A stretch of DNA of 64,000 nt from positions 1 through 64,000 of the forward strand of contig CAZFLX010000009.1 in assembly GCA_964519885.1 (NCBI GenBank). Reading direction: 5' to 3'. A model generated the notes under the pieces. It made no database searches. It was not told where the DNA came from and saw only the letters and a program-made list of their open reading frames with translations. How positions within the stretch are numbered: position 1 is the stretch's first letter; the number at the start of each line of letters is the position of its first letter. Shown here one piece after another: positions 55,201 through 63,953 of this stretch. Source of the stretch: GCA-002282575 sp964519885 (GTDB lineage Bacteria; Pseudomonadota; Gammaproteobacteria; Thiomicrospirales; Thiomicrospiraceae). The position numbers were made by a program, and so were the translations under genes.

Positions 55201-56421
55201 ATGATGTCTTTTTCCTTCGAGTGGTTACTGGCAATTCGTTTTTTGAAAGAAGGACGAATGCAATCTTGGCTCATTCTTGCTGGCGTAACTGGCGGTGTTG
55301 CCATCATCATTTTTTTAACTCAGTTAATCAATCAACTGCAAGCCACCATTATTGACCGAGTGTTATCATCACAAGCACATATCGTTATTCGACCTGCTGA
55401 AGAAGTGGCGCTTAGAATCAACAACCCTAATGAATTAACCGCTGCGCTGATTCAACAACGGGGTCAACGATTACGCAGTATTGATCAATGGGAAAGTTTT
55501 GCACAACTGGCTCACGCCACCCCGGGCATTAAAGCCGTTTCCCCACTGGCTACGGGACCTGTATTTGCGCGCAACAATTTAGCCAGTAAATCAGTGGTCC
55601 TCATGGGGATTATTCCCCAAGATTACCTGCAAATTGTCGATATTAATCGTTATCTTACCCAGGGGCGATTCGACGTAAGTGGTGAGCAAACCGTTATTGG
55701 TATTGAATTAGCTAAAGACCTTGGCGTTAGCTTAGGTGACCGGATTCAGGTCGTCAATGAAACAGGCACAACGCAAAACCTGACCATTGTTGGACTCTTC
55801 GATCTGAATAACAAAGACCTCAACAAGCGTTGGGTATTCACACAATTACGCATGGCACAAAGCCTGCTCGACATTCCTGGCGGTGTTTCCTCTATCGATT
55901 TGAAGGTTGAATCCCTATTCGGCGCACAGTCATTGGCTCAACAATTGAGCAAACAAACCGGCCTGTTGGTGGAATCTTGGATGGAAACCAACTCAGGTCT
56001 ACTCAACGCGCTTTCTAATCAAACGGCAACCAACAGCCTCATTCGCGTGTTCGTGGTGATCATTGTTGCTTTGGGAATTGCCAGCGTATTAGTGGTTTCG
56101 GTGGTACAAAAACAAAAAGAAATTGGTATCTTGCGCGCCATGGGAGCCACACAACAACAAGTGCTCAGAATTTTTCTCATGCAAGGTGCTATTTTCGGCA
56201 CACTGGGGTCATTAATGGGCGTTAGTTTAGCCTTCGGATTGCTCAGCTTATTCGCCGCTGTTTACAAATCACCCGATGGCAGCATGATGTTCACCGCACA
56301 ACTCGACCCCAATTTAGTGATCATGGCCAGCGTGGTCGCTCTGTTTGTTGGCATACTGGCGGCCTTGCTACCAGCACGTAGGGCTGCCCGCATGGACCCT
56401 GTTCAAGCGATACGGAGTTAA
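55201..56421 (+). CDS. ABC exporter permease, FtsX/MacB-type
   Basis: 406 aa, 5 nt after the adaptor gene. One N-terminal membrane helix, a large periplasmic domain (about 45-270) and three C-terminal helices with the FtsX signature KEIGILRAMGATQQQVLRIF and a final ALLPARRAARMDPVQAIRS. This is the MacB/LolC topology without a fused ATPase. With its partners it probably exports a small molecule, peptide or lipid; the substrate is unknown. Confidence 0.92.
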   Translation: MMSFSFEWLLAIRFLKEGRMQSWLILAGVTGGVAIIIFLTQLINQLQATIIDRVLSSQAHIVIRPAEEVALRINNPNELTAALIQQRGQRLRSIDQWESFAQLAHATPGIKAVSPLATGPVFARNNLASKSVVLMGIIPQDYLQIVDINRYLTQGRFDVSGEQTVIGIELAKDLGVSLGDRIQVVNETGTTQNLTIVGLFDLNNKDLNKRWVFTQLRMAQSLLDIPGGVSSIDLKVESLFGAQSLAQQLSKQTGLLVESWMETNSGLLNALSNQTATNSLIRVFVVIIVALGIASVLVVSVVQKQKEIGILRAMGATQQQVLRIFLMQGAIFGTLGSLMGVSLAFGLLSLFAAVYKSPDGSMMFTAQLDPNLVIMASVVALFVGILAALLPARRAARMDPVQAIRS

Positions 56422-56424
56422 GCC

Positions 56425-57120
56425 ATGATCCAGGACGCGCCTATTTTAGAGCTGAAACACATACGCAAATCTTACAATATTGGTTCCAGTATTGAGGCTG
56501 AAATTCTCCACGGCATAGACCTAAGCTTAGCGCCTGGCAGCTTCAGTGCACTGACTGGCCCTTCTGGATCAGGAAAATCAACGCTACTGAATATTATTGG
56601 ATTGTTAGAAGCCCCCACTTCTGGAGAATTGATTATTGCTGGAAAAAGCACTCACCATATCAGCGATGATGAGCTAACCAAGCTTCGTGGTTTAAATATT
56701 GGGTTTGTGTTTCAATTCCACCATTTACTGCCTGCATTTAATGCGCTCGAAAACGTGATGATGCCATCCATTATTCATCATCAGATGCAGAAAGAAGCTG
56801 CACAAACAAGAGCCATGCAATTGTTAGCAGCCGTTGGTTTGGCACAAGCCGCCCAAAAAAAACCTAACGAACTCTCAGGTGGTATGCAACAACGTGTCGC
56901 TATTGCACGCGCCTTAATGCTCAATCCGCCCCTGGTATTGGCCGATGAACCCACTGGTAACTTGGATACCCATGCGGCAGATGACATCTTCAAGCTTCTT
57001 GAACAGATTAATCAAACAGAAAAGACCTCATTTCTAATCGTCACCCATGACATGAAATTGGCTGAACGCTGCCCTACCCGCTTTCATCTCATCGATGGAC
57101 AATTATCCGACAACTGCTAA
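56425..57120 (+). CDS. ABC transporter ATPase, LolD/MacB-type
   Basis: 231 aa. Walker A GPSGSGKSTLLNIIG, Q-loop region FVFQFHHLLPAF, signature LSGGMQQRVAIARAL, Walker B VLADEPTGNLD and the switch His in IVTHDMK are all intact. It starts 3 nt after the permease stop and powers that permease. Confidence 0.97.
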   Translation: MIQDAPILELKHIRKSYNIGSSIEAEILHGIDLSLAPGSFSALTGPSGSGKSTLLNIIGLLEAPTSGELIIAGKSTHHISDDELTKLRGLNIGFVFQFHHLLPAFNALENVMMPSIIHHQMQKEAAQTRAMQLLAAVGLAQAAQKKPNELSGGMQQRVAIARALMLNPPLVLADEPTGNLDTHAADDIFKLLEQINQTEKTSFLIVTHDMKLAERCPTRFHLIDGQLSDNC

Positions 57121-57362
57121 AGGCATCCAGCAGCATCTCGGCGTCGTAGCGCAAAATGTATCATATTGCTAGTGATTCATGATTACGCAGTCTGATGGAT
57201 TAAAAATGCATGAAAAATTGCTTTTAGCCCCCTAGCATAGTGGTTTTAAGCTTAGAAATCGTTATAATGAAAGTCGGTTAATCTTTAATCAACACAATGA
57301 AGCTTATTGCCTCACCGACTGATCAGTGCTGACTATGCAAGCCAGCTTTTGGAGATTCATGA
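57121..57362 (+). promoter_or_regulatory. upstream region of the chemotaxis operon
   Basis: No gene is seen. A consensus TATAAT occurs at 57263-57268, 94 nt before the cheA start, with only a weak -35. GGAG lies just before cheA. Confidence 0.4.
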
Positions 57363-59411
57363 ATGGATGAATTAATGCAAGTGTTTCGCCAAACCTACCT
57401 TGAAGAAAGTTTCGAGGGCTTGGCAGCCATGGAATCTAATTTGCTTACCTTGCCGGAAGGCGTTCCAGATACCGAAGTTGTTAACACGATTTTCCGTGCT
57501 GCGCACTCCATGAAAGGTGGTGCTGGAACCTTTGGGTTTTCAGAACTGATTCATCTTACGCATATTTTAGAAACCTTGCTTGATGAAATGCGCTCTGGTA
57601 AACGTAACGTTACGGCCGAAAATCGTGAAGCATTGTTACAGTCGGTTGATGTGTTGCGCATCATTTTAGATGCCTACCAAGACAACCAACCCATTGACAT
57701 GTCCCCTGTAAAAAACATGGAACAACGTCTTGAAGCTATTTTGAACAATGGCGCATCGGTGGCAAACACCCAACAAACCATCGAAAATAAAACTCCCGGA
57801 TCATCTGAATTAATCGGTTACCAAATTCACCTCTCGCCCAGTGATGATTATTTCAGTTCTGGCATCGATTTGTTGAAACTGCTGCATGAACTCAGTCGGA
57901 TTGAAGGTGCTGAAAGAACACACATTACGTCCAAGCTCAATGAAGGGGATCCGCTTCAAGTTGAACATTGCTTAATTTCATTCAACGTTGTTGTTGATGG
58001 TGAAGTAGAATTGGCGGACATTAACGAAGTATTTGAATGGTTAGATGAAGACAGCTGCCACATCAGTATTAGTCCCCGATATGCAGAAGTTTCTGTTGAC
58101 ACCTCAAACTATATCAGCAGTGAGAGCCACACTCCCGAACAGCAGCTACAGACCGAATCAAGTGTTGCACAGCCAACATCTGCAACACAGCTCAGTCCAT
58201 CAGCTGCTGCAACACGTGTGCCAGCAGCAACGGCTGAAAAACAAGAAAGCTCGATTCGTGTTTCGATTAGTAAAATTGACCAAATGGTCGATATGGTGGG
58301 TGAACTGGTCATTGCACAATCCATGCTGTCACGTTTCGGCTTATTAGCGGATCAATTAAACGCACCTTGGGCGGATGAGCTCAAAGAAGGCTTAGTTGAT
58401 ATTGAACGCCATACGCGCGCCATGCAAGAGTCTGTTATGTCTATCCGCATGATGCCAATCAGCTTCGCCTTCAACCGTATGCCGCGCATCGTGCATGATG
58501 TGAGTGCAAAACTTGAAAAAGATATCGAATTGGTGATGGAAGGCGAAAACACCGAAGTCGATAAAACTGTGTTGGAAAAACTGACCGATCCCTTGGTGCA
58601 TATTATTCGCAACTCGGTTGACCACGGTATTGAAAAACCCGACGTTCGTGAGGCTAAAGGCAAACCTCGTAAGGGTACTGTTCGTCTATCCGCCTTCCAT
58701 GCCGGCGGCAACATTGTTATTCAAATTAAGGATGACGGTGCCGGTATCCGACTGGACAAGGTCAGACAAAAAGCGGTGGATGCAGGCATTGTTGGCGAAC
58801 ATCAAATTCTGAGCGAAAAAGAGAATATCGATCTCATTTTCCATGCTGGCTTCTCTACCGCTGATCAGGTCACGGATATTTCGGGGCGCGGAGTTGGCAT
58901 GGATGTAGTACGACGCAACATTCGCGAACTCGGCGGCACTATCGAAGTACAAACAGAGCAAAACAATGGTTCGATTTTCACCATTAGACTGCCACTAACC
59001 CTCGCTATCCTTGATGGTCAGCTGGCAAAAGTTGGCGATGAAACCTATATTTTCCCATTAGCCTCTATCGTTGAATCGGTACTCCCTGCCGAAGACAATA
59101 TTAAGAGCGTTAAAGGCACTTACCTCTATCGTCTGCGTGATGTTTATATCCCGATTGTACGTTTAAATAGTTTCTTCAATCGACCTGTTGGCAAGACTGA
59201 GCTCACTCAAGGATTGTTGGTCGTCGTTGAAAATGGCGATAAGCGTTTTGGCGTTTTTGTCGATAGCCTAGAAAGCCAGCAACAAGTGGTTATCAAATCG
59301 CTGGACACTAATTATCGTAAGGTGAATGGTATATCCGGAGCGACCATTATGGGTGATGGGCGCGTTGCCATGATTCTGGACTTAACAGAACTTTCGCACG
59401 AAGTTGAATAA
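57363..59411 (+). CDS. cheA: chemotaxis sensor kinase CheA
   Basis: 682 aa. Phosphotransfer domain P1 with the acceptor His in RAAHSMKGGAGTFGF near residue 48, a CheY-binding-like P2 region (about 155-245), a Pro/Ala/Thr linker, dimerisation helices (about 295-360), the kinase core with IRNSVDHGIEKPDVREAKG, DDGAGIRLDKV and SGRGVGMDVVRRNI, and a CheW-like C-terminal domain. It phosphorylates CheY in response to receptors. First gene of cheA-cheW-STAS-cheY; no cheB, cheR or receptor gene is adjacent. Confidence 0.97.
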   Translation: MDELMQVFRQTYLEESFEGLAAMESNLLTLPEGVPDTEVVNTIFRAAHSMKGGAGTFGFSELIHLTHILETLLDEMRSGKRNVTAENREALLQSVDVLRIILDAYQDNQPIDMSPVKNMEQRLEAILNNGASVANTQQTIENKTPGSSELIGYQIHLSPSDDYFSSGIDLLKLLHELSRIEGAERTHITSKLNEGDPLQVEHCLISFNVVVDGEVELADINEVFEWLDEDSCHISISPRYAEVSVDTSNYISSESHTPEQQLQTESSVAQPTSATQLSPSAAATRVPAATAEKQESSIRVSISKIDQMVDMVGELVIAQSMLSRFGLLADQLNAPWADELKEGLVDIERHTRAMQESVMSIRMMPISFAFNRMPRIVHDVSAKLEKDIELVMEGENTEVDKTVLEKLTDPLVHIIRNSVDHGIEKPDVREAKGKPRKGTVRLSAFHAGGNIVIQIKDDGAGIRLDKVRQKAVDAGIVGEHQILSEKENIDLIFHAGFSTADQVTDISGRGVGMDVVRRNIRELGGTIEVQTEQNNGSIFTIRLPLTLAILDGQLAKVGDETYIFPLASIVESVLPAEDNIKSVKGTYLYRLRDVYIPIVRLNSFFNRPVGKTELTQGLLVVVENGDKRFGVFVDSLESQQQVVIKSLDTNYRKVNGISGATIMGDGRVAMILDLTELSHEVE

Positions 59412-59421
59412 GGGAAAGACA

Positions 59422-59856
59422 ATGCAAAACACCAAACAATTACTGACCTTTATTTTGAATGAAGAAGTCTACGGCGTTGATATTCTGCGCATTCAAGAAA
59501 TCAAAGACGTTGAAAGATGTACACCGATACCCAACACGCCTGCTTGGACACTGGGCGTGATCAACTTACGTGGCTCGGTTGTTCCAGTGTTTGATTTACG
59601 CAAAATGTTTTTTGATTATGACTCCGATAAAGGCGTCATCATTGTACTCAGAGTGAATAATAACGGTAAAGCAAAAGTCGTTGGTATCGTTGTCGATTCG
59701 GTATCTAACACAGAGTTTGCCAATCTAGATGAATTACAACCAGCGCCCAAAAAAGATGGCGAAGCCAAGAACATTTTTGTTGAAGGCTTAGTTTCAATCG
59801 AAGGGCGTATGGTAATTTTGACAGATATTGATAAAATAGATTTCTTCAGGGAGTAA
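59422..59856 (+). CDS. cheW: chemotaxis coupling protein CheW
   Basis: 144 aa from the ATG at 59422, preferred because AGGGAAAG lies before it; an earlier in-frame start overlaps cheA. LLTFILNEEVYGVDILRIQE and VINLRGSVVPVFDLRKMF are the CheW fold signatures. It joins receptors to CheA. Confidence 0.96.
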   Translation: MQNTKQLLTFILNEEVYGVDILRIQEIKDVERCTPIPNTPAWTLGVINLRGSVVPVFDLRKMFFDYDSDKGVIIVLRVNNNGKAKVVGIVVDSVSNTEFANLDELQPAPKKDGEAKNIFVEGLVSIEGRMVILTDIDKIDFFRE

Positions 59857-59862
59857 CCAGAC

Positions 59863-60084
59863 ATGGAAGAACTAACCTACAAGAGTATCATGACTGATCA
59901 TTCCGTATTTATTAACTGGTTAGCCTCTGCTGACTTAAAGACCTCTGTTGCAAAAATTGCAAAAATCGATACAGCAGGTGCGCAGATTCTGCTGGGTTTG
60001 CTTCAACAAGAAAAGATCACGTTTGCAGACTTATCGGAATCGCTACAAAACGAATTATCATTTTTAGGAGTAAGTAATGGCTAA
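59863..60084 (+). CDS. short STAS-domain-like protein in the chemotaxis operon
   Basis: 73 aa. The stretch IAKIDTAGAQILLGLLQQ resembles the central helix start of STAS domains (DSAGLxLL), where the phosphorylatable Ser is here Thr. The total length is below the usual 90-110 aa, so part of the fold is reduced. It lies 6 nt after cheW and overlaps cheY by 8 nt, so it is part of the operon. It may act as a switch protein or an adaptor; function is inference. Confidence 0.7.
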   Translation: MEELTYKSIMTDHSVFINWLASADLKTSVAKIAKIDTAGAQILLGLLQQEKITFADLSESLQNELSFLGVSNG

Positions 60085-60439
60085 AAAAATTTTAGCGGTT
60101 GACGATTCAAAATCGATGCGCCAAATGGTGGCTATGACGTTAAAAAGCGCAGGATTTGATGTGGTTGAAGCTGAAGATGGCGTCGATGCCCTAAACAAAG
60201 CCAATGCAACTCAATTCGACTTGGTATTAACCGACATTAACATGCCTAATATGAACGGTATTGAACTGACCACCAAACTGCGTGGATTGGGTAATTACCG
60301 TCTAACACCAATCATTTGTTTAACCACTGAGTCTTCAGATGATATGAAAGGTAAGGGTAAAGCCGCGGGGGCGACGGGTTGGATTGTTAAGCCTTTCAGC
60401 CCAGAAAAGCTGTTAGCAACCATTAATCGTGTGATCTAA
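60077..60439 (+). CDS. cheY: CheY-type response regulator
   Basis: 120 aa, a stand-alone receiver. Acidic pair in AVDDSKSMRQMV, phospho-acceptor Asp in LVLTDINMPNMNG, Thr in CLTTESS and Lys in IVKPFSPEKL are all present. It is the likely output of CheA. It could drive the flagellar motor or pili; no motor genes are near. Confidence 0.95.
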   Translation: MAKKILAVDDSKSMRQMVAMTLKSAGFDVVEAEDGVDALNKANATQFDLVLTDINMPNMNGIELTTKLRGLGNYRLTPIICLTTESSDDMKGKGKAAGATGWIVKPFSPEKLLATINRVI

Positions 60440-60500
60440 TTCAGAGAAGATCTTTTGAATTGCTGAATGCTTTTTGGCAATGAATCTATCTCTCATTATT

Positions 60501-60527
60501 AAAGCAGACTTTATCGTCTGCTTTTTT
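60501..60527 (+). terminator. terminator of the chemotaxis operon
   Basis: AAAGCAGAC and GTCTGCTTT form a 9-bp stem with a 6-nt loop and a T-run, 61 nt after cheY. Confidence 0.85.
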
Positions 60528-60596
60528 GTTTCATTGAGTTTTAAATGTAACCCAATGAAAATAAAGACACTAGGCCATCAATTAAGATGTTGTCGA

Positions 60597-60917
60597 TTAA
60601 GTGGTGCCATCCATCATGCTCATTAGCATGTGGCTATTTGCTTGGGCATCGAGTAATGCCACAGCAGACCAAAACCATCCCCCTGTCCGCAAAAAGCGTC
60701 TAGCAACATAAAACATAGACTCAACGCGAATAATGGCGATTCCGCCAACATACTCCCTAACCATGAGCGCATCTGACGCTTCAAAAAAGCAACACCGCTT
60801 ATTCAGCGACCAATGAAGATAAGGATCAAAAGGAGCCAGCGCGCCACCCACTTCAGCTAAAATCATATCTAACTGTTGAAGCATTGCTGAATCTTGACAT
60901 TCTTTCTGTATTTGCAT
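60597..60917 (-). CDS. uncharacterised 106-aa protein
   Basis: I do not recognise it. AGGAAA lies before the ATG. It has a helical N-terminus (LQQLDMILAEVGGALAPFDP), a pair of adjacent cysteines in NKRCCFFEASD and an IAIIRVESMFYVARRF stretch. No signal peptide. It lies between the chemotaxis operon and the glycine-zipper gene with no partner. The overall form is that of a small soluble domain; it could be spurious. Confidence 0.5.
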   Translation of the reverse strand: MQIQKECQDSAMLQQLDMILAEVGGALAPFDPYLHWSLNKRCCFFEASDALMVREYVGGIAIIRVESMFYVARRFLRTGGWFWSAVALLDAQANSHMLMSMMDGTT

Positions 60918-61056
60918 TTATTTTTCCTAACATTCAAAGCTGGCATCAAAAAACCACCAACATAAAGCCATTTGCTAAGCCAAGTCGCACCAGTTTTTGC
61001 TAGCTAAACCACTTAGTGTGTTACCGATTTGTCATGACAAGGCTTTACCTAACAAC

Positions 61057-61533
61057 TCAGTAAGGAGCCACTCGGTATTTACCCGATTGTATTAACACTC
61101 TGACTGCTTGACCTGCTGTAAAGACTTCGTCACTCGCTTGGACAATCGACATAATTTGGCCCGTATCATCCATTTGTACAGTAAGCTCGACCGCATTCTC
61201 TTTATTAGAGGCTTTTTCAACTGCAGAACCCGCAATCGCACCGACGGTAGCACCAATCAACCCGCCCAAAACGGCTTCAGTTCCTTTACCCGATCCCATT
61301 TGAGAGCCAGCTACGCCACCAATAGCACCGCCGGCAAGCGCACCCGTGTTGGTATTCGATGACGTTTCAATTTGAACCGGTCTTACTGACAGCAGCTTTG
61401 CCAACTTAACTTCTTGGGGCTTTAGTGCTTCACTCGATTTGTAAATACTACCCGATGGCGCTGAGGGTGAACACCCTTGAATCAGTATCGTGGAAGCCAA
61501 TAACGTCATGACTAACGCTGGTTTTTTAAACAC
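61057..61533 (-). CDS. outer-membrane lipoprotein with glycine-zipper domain (SlyB-like)
   Basis: 158 aa from a GTG at 61533, chosen because GGGAGAGG lies just before it; an ATG at 61572 is possible. A signal peptide leads to the lipobox STILIQGCS. The central GALAGGAIGGVAGSQMGSG and LGGLIGATVGAIAGSAV form a glycine zipper of the 2TM type found in SlyB/Pcp lipoproteins. These proteins sit in the outer membrane and are thought to stabilise it. Confidence 0.88.
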   Translation of the reverse strand: MFKKPALVMTLLASTILIQGCSPSAPSGSIYKSSEALKPQEVKLAKLLSVRPVQIETSSNTNTGALAGGAIGGVAGSQMGSGKGTEAVLGGLIGATVGAIAGSAVEKASNKENAVELTVQMDDTGQIMSIVQASDEVFTAGQAVRVLIQSGKYRVAPY

Positions 61534-61706
61534 ACACCCTCTCCCATTACATGATGACATCTTTAACCGCAACAGTATGCCAGCCAGACAAGCACATCAC
61601 AAGAGGAAAATTTATAAAAACACCCCTAAGCCTAAGTTCATCGCCACTTTCATCCTAGCAAACGTCAATAACGAGCAAGTTTATGGAAATAATGTAATTT
61701 TTCAGT

Positions 61707-61734
61707 GCAAAAGGCTAGCTTATTCGCTATAATT
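61707..61734 (+). promoter_or_regulatory. candidate infA promoter
   Basis: TATAAT (61729-61734) with a TGCAAA -35-like element (61707-61712) at 16-bp spacing, 32 nt before the infA start. Confidence 0.5.
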
Positions 61735-61766
61735 TAATATTTACTATATCTATCGGCTTTGGGCAA

Positions 61767-61985
61767 ATGAGCAAAGAAGACGTCATCGAATTTGAAGGCA
61801 CTGTGAGTGAAGTACTACCGAACACTATGTTTCGCGTTACTTTAGAAAATGGACACTCTGTGTTAGCGCACATTTCTGGAAAAATGCGTAAAAACTACAT
61901 CCGCATTTTAGCAGGCGACAAGGTAAAAGTTGAATTAACACCTTACGACCTCACCAAAGGACGCATCACCTTCCGCGTGAAATAA
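61767..61985 (+). CDS. infA: translation initiation factor IF-1
   Basis: 72 aa, exact family length. The OB-fold sequence FEGTVSEVLPNTMFRVTLEN and KMRKNYIRILAGDKVKVELT is unmistakable. It occupies the ribosomal A site during initiation. Confidence 0.99.
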   Translation: MSKEDVIEFEGTVSEVLPNTMFRVTLENGHSVLAHISGKMRKNYIRILAGDKVKVELTPYDLTKGRITFRVK

Positions 61986-62011
61986 TTGATCATCTTTTCA
62001 CGATTGCGTTA

Positions 62012-62038
62012 TTTAAAGCCCCTTCAATGGGGTTTTTT
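62012..62038 (+). terminator. terminator after infA
   Basis: A short CCCC/GGGG stem with a 6-nt loop (CCCCTTCAATGGGG) followed by a run of six T, 27 nt downstream of infA. It is small but well formed. Confidence 0.65.
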
Positions 62039-62074
62039 ATTGCCTTGGAAGTTACACACAAGCACAAGAAGCCA

Positions 62075-62106
62075 TAAAAAAACCGCCAGTTGTATGTGGC
62101 GGTTTT
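62075..62106 (-). terminator. terminator after the DUF2892 gene
   Basis: AAACCGCCA and TGGCGGTTT form a 9-bp stem around a short loop; the minus-strand T-run is long (TTTTTTT). It ends the leftward DUF2892 transcript and could also work rightward. Confidence 0.8.
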
Positions 62107-62135
62107 CTCATTGACTTGTCACGATTGGATCATGC

Positions 62136-62390
62136 TTAGTGTGAACCACAGCCACCCGAACCGCATCCAGCATCAGCGCTGTCTTTGAAACCCATTTTAC
62201 GTAAGATTTTATCTAAAGGGCAAAAACCTGTGAAAGCAAATTGAAATAAATTGAAACCCACAAAAGCGGTCAACCATAACCAGTTGAGTTCAGTCATATC
62301 AACCGTAGCAGACATGTGTGCCAGTAAAATGGTGATCATAATCATTAAACCTGCAAACAGGTTAATCACGCGAGAAATCGTCATAAACAT
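62136..62390 (-). CDS. DUF2892 inner-membrane protein with Cys/Gly tail
   Basis: 84 aa, with AAAGGATCC before the ATG. Two membrane helices (about 5-25 and 35-55) and the motif FTGFCPLDKILRKMGFK are typical of DUF2892/YgaP-type membrane domains, which in other bacteria are often fused to or next to rhodanese or other sulfur-transfer proteins. The last residues, AGCGSGGCGSH, carry two extra cysteines and a histidine that could bind metal or persulfide. No partner gene is adjacent. Confidence 0.85.
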   Translation of the reverse strand: MFMTISRVINLFAGLMIMITILLAHMSATVDMTELNWLWLTAFVGFNLFQFAFTGFCPLDKILRKMGFKDSADAGCGSGGCGSH

Positions 62391-62585
62391 GGATCCTTTA
62401 TTAGAAAATTCTAATATTATACCGAAATAGGCACGAAAGTGTAAGTCGTCTCGCTGAACCCTAAAGCTATCGGTTATACTGGCAGACCAACAGCTAACAA
62501 CCCAAAAAAAGTGTGCATAATGAGCTTATAGAACAACAATCACGCGCGTTGTTGATCCAGCAAATGGTATGAAGGGAAACAAAAG

Positions 62586-63953
62586 ATGAAACAAATGAGT
62601 CGAAATCCATGGACAGGTGAGATTGTTGCCGAAATCAGTTTAACCAACCATGCCGAATTGGAACAAACCCTGCAAAAAACTCATTTGGCTTATAAGAGCT
62701 GGTATAAACACCACGCCATCTTCGAACGTGTAGAACCCGTTCAAAGACTCGCTCAGCTGCTAAGACAACAACGAGAGAGCTTAGCGCTTATCATTACGCA
62801 AGAAATGGGCAAACGCTATGTTGAATCTCTTGCCGAAATCGACAAATGTGCTTGGTTATGTGATGTTTACGCCAACCATAGTGAAGCTTGGTTAGAACCA
62901 GAACATATCACAACCGAATCGCGCAAAAGTTTTGTGCAACCCATTCCGCTCGGCGTAGTGTTATTAGTTATGCCTTGGAATTTTCCCTTTTGGCAAGTCA
63001 TTCGTGCCGCCATTCCAACCATCTTAGCCGGCAATGCAACCATCCTCAAACATGCCAGTAATGTCCCGAGATGCGCCCTCGCACTCAAAACTTTGTTTGA
63101 CGAGGCTGGCTTCAAGGAAGGCTTATTTTCAGTGATCTTTGTTCAGGGTGCAGAGGTGACACCCCTAGTGAGTCATCCTTACATCCGCGGTGTCAGTTTA
63201 ACAGGCAGTGAATCGGCTGGACGTGCCGTGGCAGAATTGGCAGCAACAAACTTCAAAAAAGTAGTGCTAGAGTTAGGCGGATCAGATCCGTTTATCGTGC
63301 TGGAAGATGCTAACTTGAACTTAGCCTTAGACACGGCCATTCAATCACGTTTTGCCAATGCGGGACAAAGCTGTATTGCCGCAAAACGTTTTATTATTGA
63401 TAAATATCACTATGCTGACTTTTGTGAAGCGCTAACTGAACGCATTCAACAGCTGAAAATGGGTGACCCAATGGATGCCGACACAGACATAGCCCCACTG
63501 GCTCGCCCTCAGCATTGTGACGAGTTACATCAACAAGTCATCGCTACGCAACAAGCCGGCGCCAGACTCTGTTGTGGCGGCAATACTTGGTCACAACACA
63601 ACGGCTGTTATGAACCGACTTTGTTAGCAGAAGCAATGCCCGGCATGACCGCATTTGATGAAGAAACCTTTGGTCCCGTTGCTACCATTACCAAAGCCAG
63701 CGATATTCAACACGCCATTTCCTTAGCCAATAGCAGTCATTTTGGCTTAGGTTCAACTGTCTTTACTCAAGACAGCACCACCGCTCAAACCGTCGCAGAA
63801 AATCTGCGCACGGGTTGCACCTATATCAATGGTTTAATGAAATCCGATCCACGTTTGCCTTTTGGTGGCACGGGTAATTCGGGTGTGGGTCGAGAAATGG
63901 GGCGCTTGGGGCTATTAGAATTTACTAACCTGAAAACCATTATCCATAGTTAA
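62586..63953 (+). CDS. NAD(P)-dependent aldehyde dehydrogenase, succinate-semialdehyde dehydrogenase type (YneI/GabD-like)
   Basis: 455 aa with AAGGGAAAC before the ATG. The catalytic Cys is in FANAGQSCIAAKRF and the general base Glu in VLELGGSDPFIVLED; MPWNFPFWQVIRAAIPTILA contains the conserved Asn. The length and the short N-terminus (SRNPWTGEIVAEI) match YneI/Sad-type enzymes that oxidise succinate semialdehyde. The exact aldehyde is uncertain. It stands alone near the window end. Confidence 0.92.
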   Translation: MKQMSRNPWTGEIVAEISLTNHAELEQTLQKTHLAYKSWYKHHAIFERVEPVQRLAQLLRQQRESLALIITQEMGKRYVESLAEIDKCAWLCDVYANHSEAWLEPEHITTESRKSFVQPIPLGVVLLVMPWNFPFWQVIRAAIPTILAGNATILKHASNVPRCALALKTLFDEAGFKEGLFSVIFVQGAEVTPLVSHPYIRGVSLTGSESAGRAVAELAATNFKKVVLELGGSDPFIVLEDANLNLALDTAIQSRFANAGQSCIAAKRFIIDKYHYADFCEALTERIQQLKMGDPMDADTDIAPLARPQHCDELHQQVIATQQAGARLCCGGNTWSQHNGCYEPTLLAEAMPGMTAFDEETFGPVATITKASDIQHAISLANSSHFGLGSTVFTQDSTTAQTVAENLRTGCTYINGLMKSDPRLPFGGTGNSGVGREMGRLGLLEFTNLKTIIHS

